In this document: positions 53,037 to 62,663 of the stretch, piece after piece
How positions within the stretch are numbered: the first letter of the stretch is position 1
Layout: the number at the start of each line of letters is the position of its first letter
NCBI GenBank assembly: GCA_033065855.1
Contig: JAVXUO010002873.1
Span: 181,043 to 245,042, forward strand
Origin: Escallonia rubra
Taxonomy: Eukaryota; Streptophyta; Magnoliopsida; Escalloniales; Escalloniaceae
Reading direction: 5' to 3'
DNA length: 64,000 nt
The notes under the pieces: generated by a model
The model's input: the letters and a program-made list of their open reading frames with translations, nothing else
What the model was told of the DNA's origin: nothing
Databases searched by the model: none
Translations under genes and position numbers: made by a program

Positions 53037-54670
53037 TGAAACGGTATGTTCTAGATAGTTTCAAAAATTAAACCAGGTGGGTGCACCTTAAAGACCAATT
53101 CACAAGACTCGTTAATACTGCGTGCCAAACAACCACCTACCAATTGCTTTCTATAAAATAACAACGTCGTGATGGCAAAGTTGCCCCTTTGAACTTTCAA
53201 GAAGAAAACTGGTGATGGCCAAAAATGGATACAAAGCTAAAACTAATCATGGACACACCTTTCTTTACTTGGCAGTAATTGCATTGCAACATAAGATGGC
53301 AGCCAGCCAGAGAAGCTTTTACTTTTTCTCCTTTTAAATCATCACCTGGTCATGCTTACGGAGTACATGCACCTCTTACTTTTCTAGCTCTTCCAAACCA
53401 AACACATCAGTGATTAATTAGCCGGAGAAGGGTCAACCCTGTGTACCTTTCATATAGCTCAAGTTGCAGCTGTGCTTCTGCCACTCATTCTAATAGAAGA
53501 AGATGGTTCATGTGGGAACCTCATATACATTTTTCAATTCAACGATCCTATCTCATTGAGAGATAGCATGCCTGTGGCCCTACTAATTCATTCGTTTGGT
53601 CCCTCTGTGTGTCCTCTTATATGGTACAGGTGATCATGAATTATTATGCGTTCGGCTAAAAGATAAATGAAATCAACCGCAAATGCCATGTCTAGCTGTG
53701 AGGATATACAGAGATTACATGGCATAGCTAAACAGTAATCCTGGTAGAGTCAAATAGCCAATATCATAGCCGATAGAAGTTTCTTTTTTTTTTTGCTTGA
53801 CTTTTCTACCGCCTCACCTTCTTGTTACGGAGTATTAAAAAGTGCCGCTTAAATATTTAGCAATACATGTGAATCAATATGTGAGATTTGAATTGTAATT
53901 GTTTCACTGAATCAATATAACTCCTTTTTGGTGACGCAATTACGCTATTTTTTTTTTTGTCAATAGAGCAATCTCATTACAAATGCAAGTACAAAAACCG
54001 AAATTCTTAGGAACAATCTAGTCTCGGCCAAAGTCAGAAAACAATTCTAAAGTAGATTATGTGATACCGCTTTCACTTCTTTCTCTCAGTCTTGGCTCAT
54101 CGTCTTTCCGTCAACTTCGTCCGCTACCAGTGACAAGGTTTTGTAGTAAAAATTATTCGTTGAAATTGGGATAGCCCACACTAATTCAAATCACGTAATT
54201 AAGGAAAGGGAGGGAATATGCAGTTCAACACGACAGAGAAGCTGTTGTCCAGATGTCAAGGACTAGAGGCATTGACAAAGAATAACCACGACTCGATTAT
54301 GATTAATTCAATCGATTAACAATTTAACAAATCAAATTCATGCCGTTAGATCTCACATGTCCGTACACCACATGATATCGATCATGTTGCTTGAATCTTG
54401 GCCCAACTTTAACACCATATTAGAGCATTAAACTCAATAAAAGAAGTTTCAGGAGAATTCAACCCTTAAATGTGAGTCACAAGCACAACAAACTTCTAGA
54501 AGTTCCCTTACTTGTTCAACCAAAACAAAGAGGCCAACCATTTTTCCAGCATTTGTCATCCAACTTAGAGCCGTCCGATTGTTTTTTGCACTTGTACTTT
54601 TAGGGAAAAAGTCAACAATAACACCTTCTGCAGGCTCCTATCTCTGTCCCTCCCCTCATTGCACGCAGTC
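53037..54670. other. Intergenic; upstream region of the phytosulfokine gene
   Basis: No supported coding frame. Mixed AT-rich sequence with T-runs near 53785 and 53950. The last few hundred bases are the phytosulfokine promoter. Confidence 0.5.
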
Positions 54671-54677
54671 TATAAAT
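54671..54677 (+). promoter_or_regulatory. TATA box of the phytosulfokine gene
   Basis: TATAAAT in the context GTCTATAAATTC, 98 bp upstream of the ATG. A good distance for a short 5' UTR. Confidence 0.6.
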
Positions 54678-54768
54678 TCATTCCCAGGCAGTCTTTCTCC
54701 CTCCATGTCTCTTGACCTCTTGCAACAAAAAGTTTAAGCGTGTGCAATTTTAGTTTTGCGTTGGAAAG

Positions 54769-55130
54769 ATGTCTAAGGTTACCTTCCTTTGCATAATAGC
54801 CTTCCTCCTCCTTTCCTCTCTAACCCACGCAGCCAGACCCGATCCGGCATTTCACGACGTTACTCCCATGAAAACCCAAAATATGGTACGTTAATTTCCT
54901 CGAAACTATAGATATATATCACTCTTATCACTGATTACATGTACTTGTCTGTGGGTTTTAATATTGTCTTTTACTTTCCTTCTTTTGGGATCTTGAAGGA
55001 TGATCATGAGGTGGACAAGGTTGATGTGGAAGAGAACTGTGCAGGAGTTGGTGAAGATGAGTGCTTGATGAGAAGAACCTTAGCGGCTAACCTTGATTAT
55101 ATCTACACGCAGAAGCAAGGGCAGCCATGA
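54769..55130 (+). CDS. PSK: Phytosulfokine precursor (2 exons, 82 aa)
   Basis: Precursor of the secreted, tyrosine-sulfated growth peptide PSK, perceived by PSKR receptor kinases. Exons are 54769-54885 and 54999-55130, phase 0, GT-AG. Residues 1-21 ([20 protein letters not shown] and on) form a clear signal peptide. The C-terminal half has the family pattern C, GEDEC, RR, then DYIYTQ. The pentapeptide YIYTQ is at residues 73-77, with the Asp before the first Tyr that tyrosylprotein sulfotransferase needs. The tail after the peptide is KQGQP. The length is typical (about 75-90 aa), and the single intron between signal and peptide exons is the usual arrangement. Which PSK paralogue it is cannot be decided here. 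Too small for many gene finders, but unmistakable. Confidence 0.95.
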
Positions 55131-57617
55131 ACATTACCACAATATTGCCATGTCTTAGACAGTTGTTAGGTTTGGTGTATCCAGGGTTTCTATATACATA
55201 TATAGGGTTATGTCAGTTTCCTTCTTTTTTCTTCTTCGTTAATTCACTGGGCAGCGGTTGGGTGTAGGCTCATATATAGCTACCATGTTTGATACCCTAT
55301 GTGTTCTAAGTTGTTTTGTTGTACGAGGAATGGTCTTAGCTTGATTTTTACCACCTTTCTGCAGAGATGTTTACGAATGTGTGGCTTGTCTATACGTGTA
55401 TGGTGCCAAGCCAAAACCTTCTTAACAATCTAAAAAAAGTTCGTTCTTTTCACTTCAATATTAGGCAAGTATTAGGCGCATACAATGTTTCGTGGCAAAC
55501 ATCCCATGGACGTTACTTGTCTAACATTGAGCAAACGGTGATTTTCTTAATGGTCAAATTTGGGTTACTTTTGTAACTCGAAAGCGATTTCGGTCAAACG
55601 TGCTTTTGTTTAAAGTAAAGAAATTACATTTTAAACGGCATAAAACCAAAAAGAAGTACGCAAGAGCCGGAAATATCTAGCATTTAGCTGACGTTCTCGG
55701 ATTATTGTAGTGCCTTGCGTGCCAATAGGTTGCATGTTTGTAAGCCTAACCTCTACATGTATATTCAACGCTTGTAATCGTGTATGCAAGTGTGTTACCA
55801 ATTAAAAAAAGGGACTGTAATGTAAAGCAACCCATTTTGCTTGGCGCAATTAGTTGGGACCCACATGACTGAACTTTGAGCAAGTCAATCATTCATTCAA
55901 AGTATAAAGCAAGCAAGAATTGGATCACAAGGCTCGAGAAAACGAAGACTTATCTGATCTCCAGTCTCCACTACCTACGCAACGAATTATAGCCAGCCAT
56001 TCCCTTTGGTCTCGCTTTGACATCGATTGGCAATAAGTGCACTCGGATAAATAGTTGGCTTGACAAGCCCATGCTCAAATCTTGTCATTCAAGTGGCTGT
56101 TATCAATTCACGGATTGAGTGGCCTTGGCCCTTGTGTTCCCTGTTTCTTGGAATTGTCTCGTTGCTTTTGGACTTCCTATTCCATGCTCCTTGACTTCCA
56201 CACTTATTTCGACCAAATGGCTTCTGCAATCTCGGGGGTTGATTGCGTGTGCGCTTGCGTGTTCTCCGTACGCGTGCCGACAGTAACGAGTACAATTAGG
56301 CCACGTCCAAAATAAGTTTATAGTTATTTCGAAGCTGTCATGACCACCACAACCATTTGGTATATGATTTTTAAAGTAGAATTAAGAAGTAACCGAGTGT
56401 TACACTTACCCAAAAGCAAGCCAACTCAAATGAAAATAAAAGCACAAAATGTGAAGCCAATTAAATTTGGGAGGCCAAAAGTTGTATGCAAAAATTTATT
56501 TGCTAGTGTGATCAAATTGATCCAATATGATTACATTTGGTCGACATCAAATGAACTTTAAGCATTTCTAGTTTTCTATTTCATGTGATGCGTAAAAAAA
56601 AATCATATGTCTATGTGTTTTAGTACTAGCACCACATCTATATTCATGTTATATCATTTGCGTTCGTTTATATATTCTAGTCTTGCACAATAATTTAGAA
56701 ATAACTCAACTAAATGCTACTCGATCATATGTAGCAATTTTGGATATATCAGTTGTATGTATATGGAAAATGTATATTTCGAGATTGAGTAGTGAAAATA
56801 AGTATGAGTCGAACTTTGAATTTGTCTATGCAAAACAAAAAAATTAAACAGATTTTTCTTGTGAATTAGAACTAAAACAACAAAATATAGAGAATTGATA
56901 AATTCACTCCGCACTTAAATTCTCCCAAACTCCAAATTATTTTTAGTGCCACTTGTTAATAACACAATTTTAACCTTTAAAGACAAAAATAAAGTAAAAG
57001 TGTTCAAATTTGAAAATACATAGTAGGAATTTTTAATTTCTTATCTTCAATGCTTTACCAAATGTCATGTTGATAACACAAGAAACATTTAGTGACATGT
57101 ATGGGAGGAAGGCGGCGCTGGCCCTTTGTCAAGTCTGCCACGGGATGGAATTAAACAATTAAATTTGGTCAATGCTCTAATAATCATAGTATTCTTGGGA
57201 AGAACGACCATGTCACTTCATGACAATTTTTTTTTTTTGGGGTACTCCGCTTCGTGATAGTTGCAACTTGAGTACAATGTCGTGAACCAACATCTTTTTT
57301 TACAAGGCAACATTTTTCTCTGGATGCAACTGATATTAGCCTTACATAAACGCATGCCCAAGCGTGGTGTTGACCTTAAACGAATAGCAACATCCCCATA
57401 TCGTCTCAAGAGACTACGTACATTGATCTTGTCAAGATTTCCAGCACGTGCGCGCATAGAGCCAAACATTGCAGCACTTTTGCACTTAGTGCACTAATAT
57501 ATCCTTCATCATGTTCAGCATGAGGAGCCAACAATCCGTGCACGAGGTCTGTCTACCATGTCGGGATACGTTAGACATTAAAACGTGCAAGCACGCCCAA
57601 CATTATGCTTTTCGTAC
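55131..57617. other. Intergenic, nothing recognised
   Basis: The first 300 bp probably hold the phytosulfokine 3' UTR. No other coding frame is supported; 56082-56315 and 56340-56561 are open by chance. Confidence 0.5.
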
Positions 57618-57625
57618 ATGGCGAC

Positions 57626-58263
57626 TAGGGGTAAGTATGGTTCGATTTTGGGGGTCAAACCGCAAAACGAACCGTTATCCCTCAGTTAATTTTTTTTTAA
57701 CCGAGCTCAAATACCATCGGTTTGGACAATTCGTTTTATTCGATTTAAACGGTTGGTTTGATCGGTTTGGATTGCTTTGCGCCTACTTAAAAAGGTTGTC
57801 CCTTTACACACCTAGCTATAATTGGATCAAAATACTATTTCTAACTAAAGTTATGTTTCTCTAGATTACACATAATCTTGCTACATTCAATGTTTATATA
57901 CTCGTGTTAGCATAAGATATATGTATTATTTTAAATATATTTTACCAAAAAAAAAAAAAAAAAACTCAACTATGGTCATAGATACATGTGTTGTAACTGC
58001 TCTCATTTTTTTTCTTTTCTTTTACTATTCAAGATTTTGTTATTGAATTTTTTGGCAACATGTATGTGAAAAATATTAGTGGGTGTTAATAGAATAAAGT
58101 AATGTATCATAGGTCGGTTAGGTTCGATTTGTGATCGGTTTCAAAAAAGTAGACTTGAACCAAACCGAACTGATGTCGGTTTGCAAGACGTGAAACTGAA
58201 CCATTAAAACTTTTGAACGTTTCAGATTAAATTGGTTTGAGAACAGTTTGATACTCACCGCTA
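57626..58263. mobile_element. Small hAT-like non-autonomous element, copy 2 (reverse orientation)
   Basis: The left end TAGGGGTAAGTAT and the reverse complement of the right end TAGCGGTGAGTAT form inverted termini. Subterminal GGTTTGG and AACCG motifs match copy 1. Reading 57880-57950 against the reverse complement of 52735-52810 shows shared TAATCTTG-T-CATTC, GTTA-CATAAGATATA and further text. Flanking 8-mers agree at only 4 of 8, so the insertion is old or the ends are off by a base or two. Confidence 0.6.
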
Positions 58264-58834
58264 ATTCTTACATGCACACTTGTTCCAACTTTGCTATAAG
58301 CCTTGCTTAGGTCGTCTTAATGCGACCATCACGAAGAATGACTTAGCATCCAATCTTAGCAGCATACCCAATTGCATATTTGTCAACCCGTACTTGAAGC
58401 ACTACATGTTGCCACCAAGCATGTCCACATTGTGATATGTCCGGTTAGCGTGTCCAATCCAAGATGATGCTTACCTTGACATAATCTGGGGACAAAATCC
58501 GCCATAATACGAATGCCGAAAATGGTCGAGTATAATCCGGGGACACAACGGGTGCACAATATAGTATCTAACCCAAGAATAAATATTTTGTTTGTTGGTG
58601 TTCAATGAGAAGGACATTCTCAAATAGAAACTCTAAAGCATGTCTTTAATGCTTTTAAGCATACCCCAAGTTCCCTTGAGTCATTCGTTTGATGCCCTAT
58701 GGTTGTCAATGGTGGAATAATTACCCGCGCACTACCATGATCCCTCTTGTGATATCCTTAAAAGACAACCGAAATGATCACAATACACGTTATCATTTTC
58801 AAATAGTCATAATAGCCTATTTGAAGACTCCAAT

Positions 58835-60806
58835 CAGGGGCGGACGCACGTTAGGACAAGGGGGGGTTCAAGCACCCCCTGACTTCTGGGGGGAAAAAAT
58901 AAAATTTTTTTTTTGGAATCGCGTTGACCCTGTTCCCCGAGGCCGAGACCCGTTCCCCAATCCCCGAGACCCGTTCCCCGAGACCGGCCGAGAGAGGCAC
59001 AATCAACTCTCTCTCTCTCTCTCACACACACGGTCTCACCGGCGATCGGTCACCGGTGGACAGTGAACCGACCGGCGACAGCTCCTTCAAACAGGAGCTT
59101 CGAGCCTTCGACGACGACGACTCGTCATGACGGAGTGACGCCGTGACCGGACGAGTAGGACAATGACCTCCCACTGTCCCGCAGTCCCGCGAGTCCCGTG
59201 ACGCGCCGACGCCCTTGAAGAACCAGATCTGAGGTAGATCTTCTCATCTTGGTCTTGCCGTCTTGCCTCTTAGATGCTGAATTGCTGTCTGCTAGTGCTG
59301 ATAATATTGGGCATTTGGGCTTCTTTCAAATTTGTGGTATATAACTTCTAATATGAGTCTCACGGTCTCATCTCACGCGTGAAAGACTGAGTATATAACC
59401 CATTTCTGATCTTTCTTTCAAGTACATAGTCCAAAATATGACCGAGTTGGGAAAATATTATAAGGCTATTGTCATTATGTCATATTAGGGATATTATAAG
59501 GTGATTTTTTAAGGATGATATTGGGATATTATCCTTAAAAAATCACCTTATAATTGCACAAGATGACATATCAATGTTGAAAAAAGTGAAGTAGGTAAGT
59601 TGAAGTAAAGAAGGTGTTGATGAAATTAGGTAGGAGATTTCTAAAATTGAAGGTACTTTAGTTGGAGTTATGTGGCTGTTTCGCCCTAATAACAAGTATC
59701 GTCCATCAGTCCTGTATGCAACATCTATTGTAACAAGTATCGAACCCGTGATTTGCCCTTGCTATCTTTTTGCGTGCAACTAATATCTCCTTGATTACAA
59801 AGGTCTAACTTAAAATTATTATTTTTTTGGCTAATTGTAAAATCATTGTATTACGAATAAGAAAGAACCATTTACAAGAACAGAAAAATTGTTTGAGCAA
59901 AACATATCTTACACCAGTGCGACATGTTGTTGTTGTACGTAGAAAGCATAAAACTCATTTGCCCATTTTTCGGGGTGAAAATTTCCCGTGAGCATTTTCT
60001 TTTTGCAAAATTCTTGGCTCAGTATAAACTATTAGGGATAAAATAACTTTAACCTTCATATTGTGGTGTAATTATAAAAACAGATTCGATAATTCTTTTT
60101 TCTCTCTTTTTATCAAATTAATGCAGGCACATGGAAGTTTAGACCAACACTTGCATTGGTGGCTTCAACTGCTTATCATAACTCATCATCAGCTGTTGTG
60201 ATTCTCTGAGGTAATGATTTAATTTTAATTTAATAAGTAAATTTTAGTTTAATATGATAATATGTTAACATTTATATTTTAGTTTAATATGTTAAATTTA
60301 GTGTAATATGCTAATATAATAATATGTACAATTATTTAACTATGTGAATTTGTGTTGAGATATTGAAATTTTATTCCAATGTGCGTGTGTGTTTTTTTTT
60401 TCAGAATGGATAAGTTTTTTAAAAAGTTAGGGAAATTGACAGAATCCTCGCAGCCTAATCAAGATAGTATTCTACAGTTTTCAACTTTAACAGTAACGGA
60501 CAAGGCTCATTTTGTGCATTGAGATGTTGATTTCGGGGGTTCAAGTAGAATTCGTGATGAGCTTATTGCGGATCATGGCTTGCGTCCGAATATTATGGAT
60601 TATAGTCCCAATATTCAAGATAAAGTTCGACGAACATATTGGTCGAAGGTCCTTGTAAAGAGTCTTTAACGACTTTCGTGAAACTTAATATTACTTTTTG
60701 TATGCTTTATAAGTACACTTTATTTTTAATATTATTTTAATTAAAAATTTAGTAACGGACATATAATTTTTGCATCATTTGAAAAATATTTCTGGGTTCA
60801 CCCCCG
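58835..60806 (+). mobile_element. hAT transposon relic, deletion derivative with 8-bp TSD
   Basis: The ends are CAGGGGCGGACG on the left and, on the right, the reverse complement of CGGGGGTGAACCC. An exact 8-bp direct repeat, ACTCCAAT, flanks it (58827-58834 and 60807-60814), the length expected for hAT. Order inside: a GC-rich leader (58920-59240), an apparent intron, a non-coding exon (about 60127-60210) after an ATGCAG acceptor, a second intron ending TTTTTTCAG at 60404, then the start of a transposase-like frame. The bulk of the transposase is deleted. The perfect duplication suggests a fairly recent insertion, about 170 bp downstream of the minus-strand ORF at 60976. Confidence 0.8.
60406..60669 (+). 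pseudogene. Broken N-terminus of a hAT (ZMYM1-like) transposase
   Basis: ATG at 60406 begins MDKFFKKLGKLTESSQPNQD. After 38 codons an in-frame TGA (60520-60522) interrupts it. The frame continues with DVDFGGSSRIRDELIADHGL, RPNIMDYSPNIQDKVRRTYW and SKVLVKSL to TAA. The stretch LRPNIMDYSPNIQDKVRR resembles the conserved LR-PI-DY-PN--DEVRRAYL block before the TTF-type zinc finger in plant hAT proteins. Everything after it, including the zinc finger and catalytic core, is missing. Confidence 0.65.
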
Positions 60807-60975
60807 ACTCCAATGACATTAGAATTGCATGTCATGAAGCTCAGTGTACTCGTAACGATCCACACTACGATCTCCATTTAATATCCGTGTTCATCGGACT
60901 TACGAACATCGAGATTCTTTCAAAACCGTGTTGATGTAATTTTTGCTTAAGAAATATACCAAGTACCTTCTTCTC

Positions 60976-61224
60976 TTACCACCAACTCCGGAGGCCTTGC
61001 CTCAAGTTACACGGGTTATTGGTCTCTGTGTCAAAGTCGCCCCATGACACCTTGTCGGCTTGACCTGTCAAGATATTACGAACGTAGTATCGTTTCACAT
61101 ACAGTCCAATGGATCTAGAAGAGAAGGAAACAACACGTGAATCTTTGCCTAGGCGCCTACCACGTAAACAACTGCAGGAAGAGGATTGCAGTATTGGCGC
61201 GAAACCGCATACGGTTCCCGCCAT
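60976..61224 (-). CDS. Unidentified short ORF with transit-peptide-like N-terminus
   Basis: 82 codons from ATG (61222-61224) to a stop at 60976. The N-terminal half MAGTVCGFAPILQSSSCSCL, then RGRRLGK and SFSSRS, is Ser/Arg/Cys-rich and almost free of acid, like a plastid or mitochondrial presequence. It continues KRYYVRNILTGQADKVSWGD and ends RQGLRSWW. It may be the first exon of a longer gene: an ACAG|GTCAAG at the TGQ position could be a donor. It may also be a truncated copy. It faces away from the EVE gene across a 113-bp spacer. I do not recognise the family. Confidence 0.35.
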   Translation of the reverse strand: MAGTVCGFAPILQSSSCSCLRGRRLGKDSRVVSFSSRSIGLYVKRYYVRNILTGQADKVSWGDFDTETNNPCNLRQGLRSWW

Positions 61225-61337
61225 TTAACTACCCGTAACTATTCCTCCCTCGAGATGCGGAATCAAAAAGTAAGAAAGAAGAAGCAAGTTATAAGTTTTA
61301 GTAGTGTAATTAAAAAGCAACTTTGAAGGAAAAATAA
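61225..61337. promoter_or_regulatory. Candidate bidirectional promoter spacer (113 bp)
   Basis: Separates the ATG of the minus-strand ORF from the ATG of the EVE gene. It is too short for two ordinary promoters with 5' UTRs, so the promoters overlap or one ORF is not real. Confidence 0.3.
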
Positions 61338-61805
61338 ATGAGAGGAGTCAGAGGAAAAAAGGAGTGCCAGTACTGGCTGCTGAAGACGGAGCCAGGTGAA
61401 TGGTCATGGGAGGACCAGGCGGCCAACGGCGGCCTATCCAGGTGGGACGGCGTCAAGAACAAGCAGGCCCAGAAGCACCTCAAGTCCATGCGGGCTGGCG
61501 ATCTCTGCTTCTTCTACCACTCCGGCGCCAGATCCCGCCGCGTCGTCGGTGTCGTCTCCGTCGTCCGTACATGGTACGTTGGAGACGGCGACGGCGGCGG
61601 TGTTGTGGACGTGAAGGCGGTGGGGGAGATGAAGAGGCCGGTCGACTTGAAGGAGATGAAAGGGGATGGTGGGTTGAAGGGCTTTGTTCTGTTCAGGCAG
61701 CCGAGGCTGTCGGTCGTGCCGGTTCCGGAGGATGTTTGGGACCGTATTTTTGAGATGGGTGGTGGGCTTGAAGGGGCTAGTGATGATGGGGATGAGGAGG
61801 TTTGA
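61338..61805 (+). CDS. EVE-domain protein (THYN1-like, 155 aa)
   Basis: A single-exon frame from ATG 61338 to TGA. The EVE domain (formerly DUF55), a relative of the PUA/YTH fold, fills residues 10 to about 140. YWLLKTEPGEWSWEDQ is the conserved opening, followed by WDGVKNKQAQKHLKSM, GDLCFFYHSG, VVGVV-VV, and RQPRLSVVPVPEDVWDRI near the end. Animal THYN1 and bacterial EVE proteins share this layout; several bind modified cytosine in DNA, but a role for the plant protein is not established. The tail is acidic (GASDDGDEEV). The coding region is GC-rich (about 60%) against its AT-rich surroundings. The Gly/Asp run at about 82-86 (DGDGGG) is a loop expansion. Probably nuclear or cytosolic; no signal peptide is visible. 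Confidence 0.92.
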   Translation: MRGVRGKKECQYWLLKTEPGEWSWEDQAANGGLSRWDGVKNKQAQKHLKSMRAGDLCFFYHSGARSRRVVGVVSVVRTWYVGDGDGGGVVDVKAVGEMKRPVDLKEMKGDGGLKGFVLFRQPRLSVVPVPEDVWDRIFEMGGGLEGASDDGDEEV

Positions 61806-62663
61806 ATGACTGGTCTTTTTGGTGTACACCAGGTGTTTGTGAATTTGCTGCAGAAGGAATGCTAAAGCTTTAATTTTGTTCACCAGGTGTTTGTAAAATT
61901 GCCCCAGAGAAAAATGCTAAAAGCTTCCCTTGTCTGTTTTTGGGAATTTTCTTTGGATCGTGTATGGTTTTTTTTGTCAGTTAGTCTTGTAAAGAGGTGG
62001 TACTTACCAGTTGACTACTGCAGGTGGACCAAAGGAGATGGCAATTTCAAGATCGAACATGGTCTGTCCCGTTAACTTGTTTCTTCAGTTCTGGGTAATC
62101 ATATGGAAAATTTATTCAACGGTGGTTATAAATAGATGCGACACTACGTGAAACGGTTTACCTTGTCGTTCCACATGATGTGGAACAAATGTCATCAAAT
62201 CTCATCCCCAGTATTTTTTATTCTTTTGCATCTGACCAGCAGCAAAATATCTGCACCTGGTCTAAAGGGTTCATTTCATACAATAAATTTTGACAGCTGA
62301 GGTGGTAAAATTTTTTTTTTAATTTTTTTATATAATGATAATTAATAGTCGTTAAATATTTTAATAATTAATAATCATTAAATAAAAATCTCTAAAAATA
62401 TTTACCGATCATATATTGTCGCTATATAGGGAGATTCTTTTAACTCGTATAGTAGTAAAAATAATTTCGTTCACAATAGATTCATTCTCAGTAACCTGAT
62501 CGAAAGGACTAAGATTCTAAGGACACAACAAGATCTTTATCGCTTAAACTATCCCTTCAAGCTACCGATTGTAAAACATACGAGGACAAAACATAACATC
62601 ACATGTAAACAATTGTTATATTGGAATTAATGAGTTGTAGGGGGTCTTTAAAGCAATAGGAGG
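61806..62663. other. Intergenic; 3' flank of the EVE gene
   Basis: The first few hundred bases may be its 3' UTR; GTTCACCAGGTGTTTGTAA-like text occurs twice near 61826 and 61877. The rest is AT-rich and empty. Confidence 0.5.

Noticed and set aside
61434..61883. 149-aa minus-strand frame opposite the EVE gene
   Set aside because: Shadow frame of a GC-rich coding region.
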